Assembly: GCA_008692225.1 (NCBI GenBank)
Contig: VICG01000012.1
Location: forward strand, 1,054,001 to 1,118,000
Direction of reading: 5' to 3'
From: Monilinia fructicola
Lineage: Eukaryota; Ascomycota; Leotiomycetes; Helotiales; Sclerotiniaceae
Length of the DNA stretch: 64,000 bases
Shown here: positions 50,180-62,086 of the stretch, one piece after another
Position numbering within the stretch: position 1 is the stretch's first letter
Layout of the letters: every line of letters starts with the position of its first letter
Notes under the pieces: model-generated
Databases searched by the model: none
Seen by the model: the letters and a program-made list of their open reading frames with translations, nothing else
Told to the model about the DNA's origin: nothing
Program-made: the position numbers and the translations under genes

Positions 50180-50330
50180 ATAGGTATTAGAGAGGTATTA
50201 GATAGTTATTAGATACGTATTAGATAGTTATTAGATACGTATTAGAAAGGTATTAGATATATTAGATACGTATTAGATACGTATTAGATACGTATTAGAT
50301 ACGTATTAGATATATTAGATACATTATATA
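50180..50330. repeat. TATTAGATACG minisatellite
   Basis: About a dozen degenerate units of roughly 10-11 bases (TATTAGATACG, TATTAGATAGT, TATTAGATA). It is AT-rich and noncoding. Confidence 0.85.
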
Positions 50331-51155
50331 TATGTTATTAATATCTTACAATTTTCCATCTTAACCTTAATTGTATCTATCTATCTATCTACTTCGTATC
50401 TACTTACCTAGTAGTCTCCATCTACTCGACTGTCAGAAAAGGGGAAAACCGAAAAAGGCAGAGGGATAATCTTCAGCCCTCCAGGGCTGCTTCTTCTAAT
50501 TAACTTGCCTACTACGACGTAGTTAGTTAGATACTTGTACTTACTAGTCATTAGGTTACTCACCTACCTGGTATATTTACTCTATCCTTTGATGATCTTG
50601 GTCTGTGCTATGGATTCTCCCAAACCTTGTTCGCTGACGGAACACCGCCTCGTCTCTTACATTTATCCCATCCCTCATCGAGAAACCCCAACCTCATTAT
50701 ACGCATTCATCCATCATTAGTGTACCCGCCTCAACACGACCCTGTGCATCGCATCTTCCGATTCTTCCCCCTCCGATTCTAAACAGTTAAAACCTACCAC
50801 GCCCTACCAAACCTACACATATATCTGCCCCACGTTGACATATCGACATCTTTGAACAGTCCTTGTCTAAGAACATCCTCGCGGTCATAAAGACATCTAC
50901 CGAATCCACCTTCAAGCGTTGAATCAATCAAGCTCAACTCTTGGTCTTGTCTCGCACCAATCCGGTTCATTTTTGTCGCGAATTCTCAAGCTTTTACCCC
51001 TCGCAAGCGCCCGCGGCTTTGTGCCGACAAGAAGCAAACTTCAAGCTTTCATCTTCAATCTTCAATCTCCAAGCTCCAATCGTCAATCGTCAATCTTTAT
51101 AATCCTCAATCGCTCACAACGTCATACCGTTATCACCTCAACACTTACAATCAAT

Positions 51156-53025
51156 ATGTCTGGGTATCCAGGGTACAATAATGGAGGTTATGGACCACCA
51201 CCACAGCAGTACCCGCCCCAACCCTACTACCCGTAGGATCAATTTCTTCCTCCCTATGCAGTTCACATGGGCTCTCACTTACTCCAATACAGACCTCAGC
51301 AACCATATGGAGCCCCTCCTCCCCAAGGCGGAGGCTACGGATATCACCAGCCTCCACCTCCACAACAACCTTACGGATACTCTCAAGTAAGAACTTCAAA
51401 TATACAGAAGTTTGTCCCTATTACTAACGATCTCGCATCAACAGCCCCCTCCACAACAATACGGCGGATATAATGGTGTGCCTCAAAATGCGCCACCGCA
51501 ATATGGTAGACAAGGTTCGCACAAGAATTCTGTCATTTATCGTGGAAATACTGATTCTTTTCTATAGGAATGCCCTCGGTCAACTCAAACGCCTATACAA
51601 ATGGCAACCAGAATGCCCCTCCACCACCTCCACAGGGAATGCACTCGTTTGGACAAGGTGCCCCTCAAGGTTATGCTTTCCAATATTCCAACTGCACAGG
51701 TAAACGAAAAGCTCTCCTGATAGGCATCAACTATTTTGGTCAGCGTGGTCAATTGCGTGGATGCATTAATGATGTCAAGAACATGTCCTCATATCTACAC
51801 GAAAACTTTGGGTATCAGCGGGATGACATGGTTATTCTCACGGACGACCAACAGAACCCAATGAGTCAGCCTACTAAGCAAAATATATTGCGAGCAATGC
51901 ATTGGCTGGTGAAGGACGCCCGACCCAACGATTCGTTATTCTTCCATTATTCCGGTAAGTGGCTTAAGAATTACAATCATGCGTGTATTGACATCTTTAG
52001 GACATGGTGGTCAAACGAAAGATCTGGATGGCGATGAAGAGGATGGCTACGATGAAGTTATTTACCCGGTCGATTTCAGACAAGTTGGACATATTGTCGA
52101 TGACGAGATGCACAGAATCATGGTCCAACCTCTACAACCTGGGGTTCGGTTGACAGCAATTTTTGACTCGTGTCATTCCGGAACTGCCCTCGACCTACCA
52201 TATGTTTACTCCACTCAAGGAGTCCTCAAAGAACCAAACCTCGCCAAAGAAGCAGGCCAGGGTCTTCTCGGTGTTATTTCTTCATACAGCCAAGGCGATA
52301 TGAGTGGTGTCGCAAGTAATTTGATGGGATTCTTTAAGAAAGCAACAACCGGAGACGATGCTTACAACAAGACCTTGGCTACTAAAACATCGCCCGCTGA
52401 TGTAATTATGTGGTCTGGAAGCAAGGATGACCAGACATCGTCAGTATATTTCCTACCTTGTCATTGTTATGCATGAGATATTTTGAAAGTTTGGAGAAAC
52501 CCTAGTCAAGTTGTCTTGCAAGGGCGTTTTGTGGCATTTTTAGCGTCGGAGTTTGTATTCCCTTCGGAATATTAGATCATTTCCTGGTCATACATGTATA
52601 TACATATAGTTACGTTCCATTTATAAAGCCCCAGGTCTATATCAATAGTCAATTACGGCTAAGATATAGACCGAGGGCTGCGAGTCACGTTGGGTCAAGT
52701 GCCCTATCGGACCTCCATCCATTGATCTATTTCATTTATCTTTGGTCATACACAAACACTAACCATTTTGATGCAGGGCTGATGCTACTATTGCTGCACA
52801 AGCAACTGGAGCTATGTCGTGGGCCTTCATCACCGCTATGAAGAAGAATCCACAGCAGAGTTACGTCCAGCTTTTGAACAGTATTAGAGACGAACTTGCC
52901 ACAAAGTACACTCAAAAGCCTCAACTCAGTTGCAGTCATCCGTTGAGTATGTTCCCTCTCTTACCTTTACAGTCCCTCTAGTGATACTAATTACAGCAGA
53001 CACCAATCTTCTCTTTGTCATGTAA
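51156..53025 (+). CDS. MCA1: Type I metacaspase
   Basis: A caspase-fold, calcium-dependent protease that cleaves after Arg/Lys; in fungi linked to protein quality control and stress-induced death. Six introns: exons 51156-51232, 51293-51386, 51445-51514, 51568-51954, 52001-52439, 52777-52946 and 52997 or 53000-53025; about 420 aa. The prodomain is Pro/Gln/Gly/Tyr-rich ([18 protein letters not shown]). The p20 starts at [14 protein letters not shown]; catalytic His is in YSGHGGQT (across a splice junction) and catalytic Cys in [14 protein letters not shown]. The p10-like part reads [17 protein letters not shown] and ends NLLFVM. All phases agree with no frame break. Intron 5 is 337 nt, long for this window. 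The last acceptor is a CAGCAG tandem, so one residue may vary. Confidence 0.95.
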
Positions 53026-53724
53026 ATAGTCGCACGTTCAATGTATTAAAGGGTTTTTTGATGTAAGGGCCAATGTTTTACGGCTTGCATATGGATGGGA
53101 TTTGAAAAGGCATGCAGCTATGAGGTCTATGAAGAATGACATGGTTGAAAGGGATACTGGTAAATTGCGAGGCTGTAATCTTTTTTTCCTTTTTTTGGGT
53201 TGTATGGGTGGCTTTTCAATCGATGTTAGCATATCTCTTCTCTCCGACAAGGTGAATGATAGTAAAGCTGAGATGGATGGAAGGTGAATAATTCCGCTGA
53301 GATGTTCTTCTACGACGTCGGGCGCAAAATTGTTTCCTGTTCAAAACTAAGGGTGATTGTGCATATATGGTGATGATTTATTTGTGTACGCCATAAACCT
53401 AACAACTACTTATAAACTATTCTCATCTTCCCCTATCCATGCCCATACCATAAAAGCATAACTCTTCCTAATTAACCCAACCCACACGCCAGGGGGAAAA
53501 ATGCAATAAGTGTTTTCCTAGCTCTGCTCTCCCGCACCCAATCCAATCAATTCCAATGCATATAATAATCATTCCTGCATTCATACACCCGCTACCCTCA
53601 AATTTGCCAAATTTCATTACTCGATGACGAAAAAGTAAAGAAAAAGTAAGGAAAAGGAAATTAGGTAGTTTCCAAAATCAGGAGCCTAAAGAATAGAGTA
53701 GAGTACCCAAACACAACGACTAGT
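53026..53724. other. Convergent 3' regions, metacaspase and ApsB/Pcp1
   Basis: 699 bases without a supported gene. Contains both 3' UTRs and an A/T-run area (53175-53195). Confidence 0.5.
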
Positions 53725-56700
53725 TTACAACACGTTAACTCGATCTGTAATCCCCTCATTCCTCTCCTTCAATATTTCCCTCACGGCACTCTTCAGACTA
53801 CTCTTTCTAGGAGTGCCACCAAAAGCCGGATTGACGATTGGCTGCGCTTGATTTGCTTTAATGGGGGATGCATTCCTGGATGGATTTCTTGAGCCGACAC
53901 GAGATGCAGGGCGCGATGCAGATGGCTCCTTTCTTCCCGATACTGGTGCTTGCATCCCTTCTCTCGCTGCATTTTCCTCAGCTAAAATTCTTTTTGCGCG
54001 ATTGGCCCTCACGACTTCTAATTTCCCAAGAATCTTCTGATGAATTTTCTTGTTCTTGTCCCAGGCTTCTGCGCCTTTCCGCATGCGCACGCTGGCTATG
54101 ATCAAGAAAGCAACAGTGCGGATTGTGGCCTTGGTTTTAGGTGCGGGGGCAGGTTCGGGAATTAGGCTTGTTTGGCGGAGGAGGCGGAGATCGGCTTTGT
54201 TGCTAATAGGGTGTTAGTGGATGAAGTGTTAGCGGGATGAAAAGGGGAACTTACCAGGCATCGTACATGTTGATTTTAGCCGCTAGATATTTCTTTGCGT
54301 ATGCTAAATCGGCTCGCTTGCTCTCTTCTCGAGCACATCGGGCTTTCATCCATTCGATTTGCATGCACAAGCCCTTTAGTTCCTTTCCATGTCTATCTTC
54401 TCTCTTCTCAATTTCTTTGAAAAATCTCTTCTCGCCTTCTTCTTTTTCCTTCTTTAGTGCCTGGAATTCATTTTCTGTATATGATATCGACATATTTGGG
54501 AATCTGACACCGCGGCTTAAAGCACGCTTTTCGGCCTCCCATTCACTCTTTGCCCTGATGTAGTCTTCCTTGGACTTGACATATTCCTCCTCTAGAAGTT
54601 CCAATTGTTCTTTGGTAGAAAGTGCCCTGGCGCGCTCTCGGTTACGTTCCTCACGAACACGACGAAGACTGCTGCGAAGCTCAACTTCCTTGGCGCTTAC
54701 AGTTTGGATTGCATTTTCGCGTTCCTTGATAAGGAGTTCCAGGGATTCGCGCTGAATTTGAGTTTCTTGGAGCATTTCGTGCAAGTCACGACGCTCGAGA
54801 GCTATGGTATGACCTTCACCACTATTTGCACGTTCAGCCATTAAAGCTTTCTGGAGACGATCAATCTTATCGCTGAGTCTGTTAATGGCTGCTTCAAAGG
54901 AAGCGTTTCTGGTCGAGAGCTCATCTTTGGTAAGGCGTAGTTCATCCAATTGACGTTCTAACTGGTCTTTCTCTGCTTCCCAGGATTGTTCTTGATGTTG
55001 AAAGTTGATGTTCATGGCACTAATCTTTCGTGCCGCTTCTTTGTCGGATTCCTTCATTCGGGAGCGAAGATCTTTGAGAGACTGATGTGCGTCCGAAAGC
55101 TGGTGACGAAGTTGGGTAACCTCCTTGTGAGCGGAGCCACCAATAGAAGCTGGGGAAGAGGCGATGTTAAAACGAGCCATATCTGTCTCGTGTACCTTAC
55201 GTTCAAGGTCGGCAATCTGTCGCTTGAGGCCTTTGACCTTCTCTTTGTGAGTGGTTTCACGTTGAATATATTCATTTTCCTTTTGACGCAGTGCTGTGAG
55301 ATCGTGCTTGATTTCAGAAAGCTCATGGGCAGTTTCGGTCTGTTGATCACCCGATCCTGGTTGGCTTGACAATTCAACAATGCGCTCTTCCAGTCTGCTG
55401 ATGGTCTTCTTGGCTGTGGCTAACTCCCTCTTTTCGGAGGAGCCGCGGAGTATACGATGCAGATCTTGAATTTCTGCGTTAAGGCGGGCCTCTTCAGTGC
55501 TGGCTCTCTCAATCTCTTCATTCAACTCCTTTTCGACGGCCTTTTGCTCTGCCACAGCAACCTTGTGATCCTCCTTAAGTCGGCGGACTTCGTTATCGAG
55601 CTTCATCTTGGCTGTTCTAAGCTCAACTCTCTCTTCTTCAAGACGAAAAGTTTCATCTTCCTGTTGCTTCAATGCTCTTAGCTGACTTGATATTTCATCT
55701 CTTTCGGCCTTTAGTTCAGCGTTCGATGATCGGAGAGAATGAAGCTCAATATTGACTTTGCCGATTTGGTCTTGAAGGTTTTGTTTCTCAAGTCTAACCT
55801 TTGATAACTGAGCCTCATGATCCCGCAAAAGCTTATTCAAACTCTCTTTTGATCCTTGGTCAGCCTGGAAGTCACCATGGAATACTTCGAGTTCTGCTCT
55901 TGCACTAGCAGCTGCGGCTTCTGCCTTGGCAAGATCTTGCTTTAGGGTCTGCAGCTGTCTTCGTAGGCTCTCAGATTCGTGTCTGGCGGCATTGACATCC
56001 TGGTTAGCCTGATCGCTTTCTTCATCAAGACTAGTTTGCAGAATCTCGACTTCATCTTCTAGGCCCTCGATCTTCTCAGCCATCGATCTTTGCTCACGTT
56101 GGCTGAGTCTGAGTTCTTCACGAACATTGGCAAGCTCAGATCTTGAATCTTCCAATGCCTTGCGTCGAGTTTGGACATCCTCATTCAACTCGTCAATTTG
56201 GCGTGTCAGAAGCGCTTCTTGACTCTCGTGTCGCTCTTTCTCAGTACGAATGGCTTCTCGAAGTTTTGATTCTCTTCCAGATAAAGACCCTTCTGTCTGT
56301 TGAAGTCGATCGATAGTCTTCTGGAGGCCGGCGGCCTGTTCTTCGGCACGGGCCCGTTGGGATTCCAGATTACGCTTCTCAGTTTCCCAGTTTTCAATGT
56401 CGTCATCGTACAGGCGCTCTTTCTCACGGATTTCTGCTTTGAGGTCCTCAACTTCATTACTCAGGCGATCTATTTCCTCTGTGTATTGATTTCGCACGTC
56501 CCTTTCGTTACCAAGTGCCAAGGTCTTTTCGTGTTCTAACTTGTCTTCGAGTTCCTCAATTAAGGTCTTAGCCTTGGCCAAATCTTCCTGTAGGCCAGCG
56601 GATTCAGCTGTGAGAGCGTCATGTCGGCTTTGGAGAAGATTCTTCTCTTCATTTCTCTGTTGGAAATCTCTCTGTAGCCCCTGCAAACTTTCGAGTCTCG

Positions 56701-58235
56701 TAGCTAGAGCTTTTCGCTCGCGAATAGTTTGATCCAAATCATTTTCAACATGCTCCAGTTTATCCTGAAGTTTTTGCTCCTTCACTTCAGTATCACGTTT
56801 CAAGTCCTCCAACTTTTCTTGCGCTTTTTTGACCTCACGTGTTTTGTCGGCATATTCTTGTTCCAGATTTTGGTGTCGTTCTCGTAGGTCCTCCAATTCA
56901 TCCTGTAATCGATTGGCCTTCTCCTCAATTTGTCGACTCAAGCCTTTAGTTGTAATGGATTTGTTGGCTAACTCATCTTGAAGTTCTTCTAGATTAGCTT
57001 CGGCACGCTCCTTATCTCGAATAGCTTCTTGATGATCTTCCTTGGCCTCTCCAGCTTCAATCCTTAGGCGTTCGACCTCGCGCTCTAATTCCTTGATTGT
57101 TGACTCGGCCTCTCTAAGTTCGTCATTGGACCGACCCTGTGCCTTTTCTTCCAACTCTATTGCTCGGCGTTGAGATTTCTTCAAAGCTGTCTCTAAATCG
57201 GAAATAGTCCCAACGTGTTTCTCAACATCGTCTTTCAAGTTGTCAATGTCGTCTTCCCGATCATTAATCAGTCGATCTTTTTCGCGTAAATCTGCTTCGA
57301 GATCGTCGATTTTATTTTCCATATCAGCGTATTTGTCTTCCTGGCTCCGTACTCGATTAAGCTCATCCTCTTTCTCCTCTAAAACTTGACGTAAATTATC
57401 TAACTCTTCTTGTTGCCCAGCATTAACATGCTTGCGCTTGAATTTCTCCTGCATATCGATTATTTGTTGTCGGTATTGCTCGACATCCTTCTCGGCCGCA
57501 GTCAATGTCTTGCGGAATTTCTGCAACTCCCTTTGCATGGTGACTTTGTCGACCTTAAGCTCAGTATTCTCTTTCAAAGCAGCTTCACTGAACCCTGGCC
57601 CTGCCTTTCTCAAGGCCTCCTCCAAGAAGTGAATCTTAAGCTTCAGCCCGAAGTTCTCCTTCTCAATTCTGTCGATAACATTTTCCTGTTCGCGTAATGA
57701 TAGCTGGTTCCCATCTTGTAGAACCCCGGGTCCCTCGTTTCGTCGGGGTAACAAAGCTGCGGGCGTAGAAGCTGTGCTACTATCGATATGTGGCATAGGA
57801 GTACCAGCCATATAAGAACCAGTTCTTGTCGAATCATCGCCATATGCTGATCCGGCTGGTAATGGACTGAAACCCTCCTGAATCTTGTCCATCCCGCCCG
57901 CGCGAAGGAATGCTGGTGTTGCCTGCACATTCTCTTTGTTATTCCGCCGAGCGCTATTCATTGTCGCATTCTTCAGCAGAGGGGTGAATTCTCCTCCCCC
58001 GAGCCCCGCTGGTAAGTTTCGCCTATCCCCCAGTGTGGTGCGACTTCTGGGAGTACGGATATTGACCCCGCGACGGCCATTCTGCATCTGCGAAACCAGA
58101 TTGTTGTCCTTTGAGGGGGACTGAAAAGACTGTTCTTGTGAGATATCGAAGTCAAGAGCATGGCTACCTAGATAAGTAGCATCCCCAAGGGCTGTTCGCG
58201 GGGGTATCAAGCCCTGCTATTCCAGCTTGCACCAT
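53725..58235 (-). CDS. apsB: ApsB/Pcp1-type spindle-pole and MTOC coiled-coil protein
   Basis: This pericentrin/centrosomin-family protein recruits gamma-tubulin complexes to spindle pole bodies and, in hyphae, to septal or cytoplasmic organising centres. Exons 58235-54255 and 54202-53725; about 1485 aa. A Ser/Thr/Pro-rich N-terminus is followed by the CM1 (Cnn_1N) motif (SLREQENVIDRIEKENFGLK, IHFLEEALRKAGPGF) near residues 180-260, then about 950 residues of near-continuous heptad coiled coil, and a C-terminal PACT-like domain across the intron (AKKYLAAKINMYDAC-NKADL, TVAFLIIASVRMRKGAEAW). Start choice: the ATG at 58235 joins the long frame only if one C is removed from the C5 run near 58201-58205, giving MVQAGIAGLDTPRTALG; total length is then divisible by three. 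Without this there is no ATG until residue about 42. Confidence 0.9.
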
Positions 58236-58659
58236 TATGAAAATTGATGTGAGCGTTTGAGCTCAAAGTATTATAACAAGAAACTTATGATTTACTGCAT
58301 ATAAGATGCAAAAGTAGCGATCATAGCGATTGACTACCAACAAAAGGTGAAATCTTTAGCCGGAGTGCAATTGTACAAAAAATAAAATCAGAATTGTATT
58401 TATCAAAGGCGCGTTGGAATAAATGAAGTTTTTGGATTTGATTATCGGTGGATACGCGATTGTCTCGATTGTTTACCTTTTTACCAACAGAGGTTAGCGC
58501 CGGTTGACTGCCAAAACAAAGCGCTTCCAGGTTTGCACCAACCACCGTTTGACTTTGGCGCTAATAATATATTAATATCAATCAGCCTCATCAATTTTCT
58601 AAAGTCTTCCACCAGCACCATTGACCTCTGGGATCTCGAGATCTTTATCACCGAATATT
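58236..58659. other. Divergent promoter, ApsB/Pcp1 and ECD-like gene
   Basis: 424 bases between divergent starts. The right half holds a short AT-rich TAATATATTAATAT stretch (58563-58577). No ORF is supported. Confidence 0.5.
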
Positions 58660-60731
58660 ATGAATATGGATGGAATTGACGATGACTTTAAGGGTTTCGG
58701 TGAAGGGTTTGATGGATTTCCTAAACGACTTCCCGAAGATTGCGTAGAGTACTCACTTTACATTATCGACCCCAAGCTAAAATCACAAAAGGATCTACTG
58801 AGCAGGTTAGAAGATGTGCGTAAAGAGTCTTTAAACCTCTTGAAGGATCTTACTAAGGATTATATATGGCAACGGGATGGTTTTAAAGTAGACATGAAGA
58901 CTGGGAAGGGTACCATATCTACGACATATTGTTCGGGGGGAGTGTTAACGACATAGCAGGTTCAATGTACCTTAACGGGATTACAAATTATGGAGATTCG
59001 GTCGAAGACGAATGGCTTGTAGTGTATATACTTAAAGAATTGAGCAGTCGATTTCCCACATTATGGATCAAAGTTGTGGACTCTGATGGCGAGTTTCTAT
59101 TGATTGAAGCTGCAAATGCTCTCCCAAGATGGTTGAATCCTGAGATTGCAGATAATCGGGTGAGTATCTTCGTTCAGATTCTCGATGAATTAAGTTCTGA
59201 CGCTTAGCAGGTATGGATTCATAATAATGCTCTTCACATTATACCATTGCGTGCAGTCACTGATTCATCAACCAAAACCCCTACTGCTCCAGTATCTCGA
59301 TCACTTACATTGGAAGAAGCCCACAAGATTATATCTTCGACCCCAGAAATACTCATGCATTCACCTCTTATCGAAGCAGAAGCATTCTATCGTTTGCGAA
59401 GCTATCCGGCCCAAATTGCGGCCTCCCTACATCACGCTCGCATCACTATCCCGCGGAAACTTGCCTACGTACTTCATCTACTTCCAACTTCCATAGCCCC
59501 GGCAGTTGAAGCATTTTACCTTCGAGATCCAATTGCGCTTAAGCCTCTCCAAACCGCTTCATCAAGTCTTGTATTTCCACCAAGAGATTTAGTTACAATC
59601 TCAACTCGGTTTACCAAAGTCCTCTACGCTCAACTGAAGTCGCAACAATTCTCTGCGCCTTTTGCATGGAAGGATATTATGACGCCACCTGCGTGCGACG
59701 CAATTTTAGACGATTTTACGAAGTTGGAGATGGGAATGAAAGTTACCTCGGGATTTGAAATGCTAGTTACAGATCCTAAAAATGGCGATCATCGATCTGT
59801 TAGAGAGATTAACATACTTTTAGAGGATCTCGAGGAAGACAATTCCAATCTTCCTAATGATAACGAAATATTGACGTGGAAGGACAATATGCGGGAGGAT
59901 GATGAAAAATGGCTCGATATCAATTTTGAGGATTTCGAGAGAGAACTGGATGGGAAAAAGAAGGAAAGGGGGCCAGCTGGAATTCCTGGAGCTTTTGGAC
60001 CTGAACCTCCGTCTGGATTCGGTGATGCGAAGACTGAGGCCGATTTAAAGAAAATGGTGGAGCGATTCGAAGCTTTTCTCAACGATGATGATGCTGGCCC
60101 CGATGGTGCAGAATTGGATGACATGGATGTTGATGACGATGATGACGAATTTGATGACGATGATGATGATGATGATGAAGATAGTGAGGAGGACAAAGAT
60201 GTTAGCTTTGATGAAGTGGAGTTCGCAAAGATGATGAGAGAGATGATGGGTATGCCAACTGATGATATAGAGGAACCGGTATCTCGAGTCGAGCCAGGGA
60301 AACCTCACAGGACCGAAGAGATCAATAGCGATGACGAAGAAGAAGCGGGCGATGAACTGGAGGAAATTCAGAAAGTAATGAAGAGAATGGAAGCAGAGTT
60401 GAATGAAGCCGGGGCTCTCAACTTGAATTCCAACTCCACTGCTGCTTCGGATATACAAACAGGCACTGGAAAGGATAAGCAACACATACAAAGAGAGAAA
60501 CATGAGGATGAAGAAGAAGAAGAAGAAGAAGAAGAAGAAGAAGAAGAAGAAGAAGAAGAAAGTGATGAGGAATTGGATATCGACTTTAATCTGGCGAAAA
60601 ATTTATTAGAAAGTTTCAAGAGTCAAGGAGGTATGGCTGGGCCAGGATCCAATCTTCTGGGTATGATGGGCATGAAGCTACCTCGAGACGAAGATGACGA
60701 AGGAAGAAGTCGTGGAAAAAGACCTGAATGA
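58660..60731 (+). CDS. ECD/SGT1-family regulatory protein
   Basis: This family (Drosophila ecdysoneless, human ECD, fission yeast Sgt1) is linked to transcription control and pre-mRNA splicing (Prp8 handling). Exons 58660-58909, 58960-59159 and 59211-60731 encode 656 aa. Conserved blocks: LPEDCVEYSLYIID, YIWQRDGFKVDMKTGKG, GITNYGDSVEDEWLVVYIL, FPTLWIKVVDSDGEFLLIEA, ANALPRWLNPEIADNRVWIH, and LIEAEAFYRLRSYPAQI. The C-terminal third is acidic (Asp/Glu tracts) and includes a Glu run coded by a GAA repeat at about 60508-60560, then the conserved end MAGPGSNLLGMMGMKLP. Both introns end in TAGCAG, so each has a tandem acceptor. The ATG at 58660 is chosen because upstream sequence in frame has no ATG. 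No frame break. Shares a promoter region with ApsB/Pcp1. Confidence 0.9.
60508..60560. repeat. (GAA)n microsatellite coding for poly-Glu
   Basis: About 17 in-frame GAA codons inside the ECD-like gene. Length is likely to vary between strains. It extends a naturally acidic region and does not disturb the frame. Confidence 0.95.
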
Positions 60732-60805
60732 TTATTGAAAATAATTATAAGACAAGATAAATGCTGCTTGGGTATCACTAATTACATCAAACACGCTAGT
60801 AGGCT

Positions 60806-62086
60806 TCAATTTTCCTCCACCAAGTCCTCGATTCCAATTTTCTTCCTCTTGCAACTCTCGGCTTCCTGGGCTATGGATGAACTCAGGCTCCGCGCTCTCT
60901 TGAGCATATCATTGACTGCAATATCCACCTTCTCCAATTCTGATAATGCTGCTGTTAAACTCCTCCGGTTATCTAATTCGCGTCTACTACTGTCGCTTTG
61001 TGGCCGGTAGTATTCTGTTACTATTCCTACAACGGCTCTGTAGCACCGGTAGAGCAATAGTCGTACTTCTGCATTCTCCGTATCCTCAATAAGATCATCT
61101 TCATCGCCCCCTGCCTTCCAGCCTTCCAGAAAGCCTTCACTGGGGTTCTCGAAAACGCTCGAGAGTAATGGATCGCCAAAGATACCTTGACTCCAATTCC
61201 GCAGGCCTGTCAATTTGAGACTTTCAGTGGGAGTTTGCGAGTTGCCTTCTTTGATTCCGTTCTGGATCATTACATTTCGTTCGCCTAGATCGAGTAGTAC
61301 CAATCTAGGAAGTTTGATCGCGTCCATGCGCCAAGATAAGCGTTGGTAGTGTGATCGCACTACATCGTATGGTAATAAGACTGCCATATCTTCTCCGTCG
61401 CGCAAAATGGATTCCAGCAAGGTATTGAAAGCTTCTGTCCATGTTGTGGACCCTTCGCCTAAGGGGGCTGAAGGGGGTGATTGTTTAAATGGATCTGGAA
61501 GGACTCGGGCGGCTGTACCGAATGTGCCGTTGGGTGATGTGAGTGATGCTAAACTTCGTGTTAGGGATCCGATTTGCTTGTCAATGAGATAACGGTCTGG
61601 TAAACTGAGGTATACTGAGAGGGCTGAAAGTGCCTTTCCTGGGATGGGTTCGAATATTGTGTATGGATATGCCATTTCTCGATTATTAGATGAATGCTTT
61701 AGCATTTTCGGTACCACGTCTTCTAATTTGATGGTTGATGTGTTGTGTTCTATATCTTCCATGCCTTCAGTATCTGCACCATTTGCCTTCTGATTTGACG
61801 TCTCGAGAAAATGCACGAGTGTTGCTTCGGAGTATTGAAGTGTGGCCTCATGTCTCAAGAGCCGGACTGCTAGACTAGGCGCAAAGGATAGAAGAAGCTT
61901 ATTATCATTCGACATGTTGAGGGTATATAGTCTGGGCAGTTGGGTAGACGGTAATTCTTCGACAGTTGCTAATGTCATGCCCGGTACCACATGGCTAAGT
62001 ATCTCCTTGAGACGGCGTACTGGGACCGAGTACATAAGCGACGTCTTGAAAGACTTGCCCGGAACGGCCGTCTTGTACGATGCCAT
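60806..62086 (-). CDS. Aminoglycoside-phosphotransferase-fold protein, probably catalytically degenerate
   Basis: A single-exon gene of 426 aa. The arrangement follows the fungal APH/choline-kinase-like superfamily: an N-lobe with RLYTLNMSNDNKLLLSF and LAVRLLRHEATLQYSEATLV; a middle segment with FEPIPGKALSAL; a catalytic-loop position at PRLVLLDLGERNVMI; and a metal-loop position at LTGLRNWSQGIFGDPLL. In active members these read roughly hHxDLxxxN and hIDWExxxxGDP. Here the loop His is Leu, the metal Asp is Asn, and the usual N-lobe Lys is not evident. The ATG at 62086 is in good context. It is convergent with the ECD-like gene, 74 bases between stops. Substrate unknown; family assignment is from motif spacing recalled, not a search. 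Confidence 0.7.
   Translation of the reverse strand: MASYKTAVPGKSFKTSLMYSVPVRRLKEILSHVVPGMTLATVEELPSTQLPRLYTLNMSNDNKLLLSFAPSLAVRLLRHEATLQYSEATLVHFLETSNQKANGADTEGMEDIEHNTSTIKLEDVVPKMLKHSSNNREMAYPYTIFEPIPGKALSALSVYLSLPDRYLIDKQIGSLTRSLASLTSPNGTFGTAARVLPDPFKQSPPSAPLGEGSTTWTEAFNTLLESILRDGEDMAVLLPYDVVRSHYQRLSWRMDAIKLPRLVLLDLGERNVMIQNGIKEGNSQTPTESLKLTGLRNWSQGIFGDPLLSSVFENPSEGFLEGWKAGGDEDDLIEDTENAEVRLLLYRCYRAVVGIVTEYYRPQSDSSRRELDNRRSLTAALSELEKVDIAVNDMLKRARSLSSSIAQEAESCKRKKIGIEDLVEEN

Larger units (their letters stand above)
44911..51155. other. 6.2-kb gene desert
   Basis: Neither strand has an ORF with recognisable protein texture, and no chain of exons could be assembled. Moderate AT content throughout. 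Notable pieces: a GTT run (48228-48248); a GATG/GGTG minisatellite (49406-49446); GGGAA units (49527-49550); a palindrome at 50126-50141; a TATTAGATACG repeat block (50180-50330); a CTAT run (50376-50392); and a CT-rich metacaspase leader with CTTCAAT/CGTCAAT units (51048-51100). It may hold noncoding transcripts or eroded elements. Confidence 0.5.

Noticed and set aside
51233..51292. In-frame TAG stop truncating the metacaspase prodomain
   Set aside because: The TAG lies inside a 60-nt intron (GTAGGA...TACAG) whose removal restores YYPPQQPYG.
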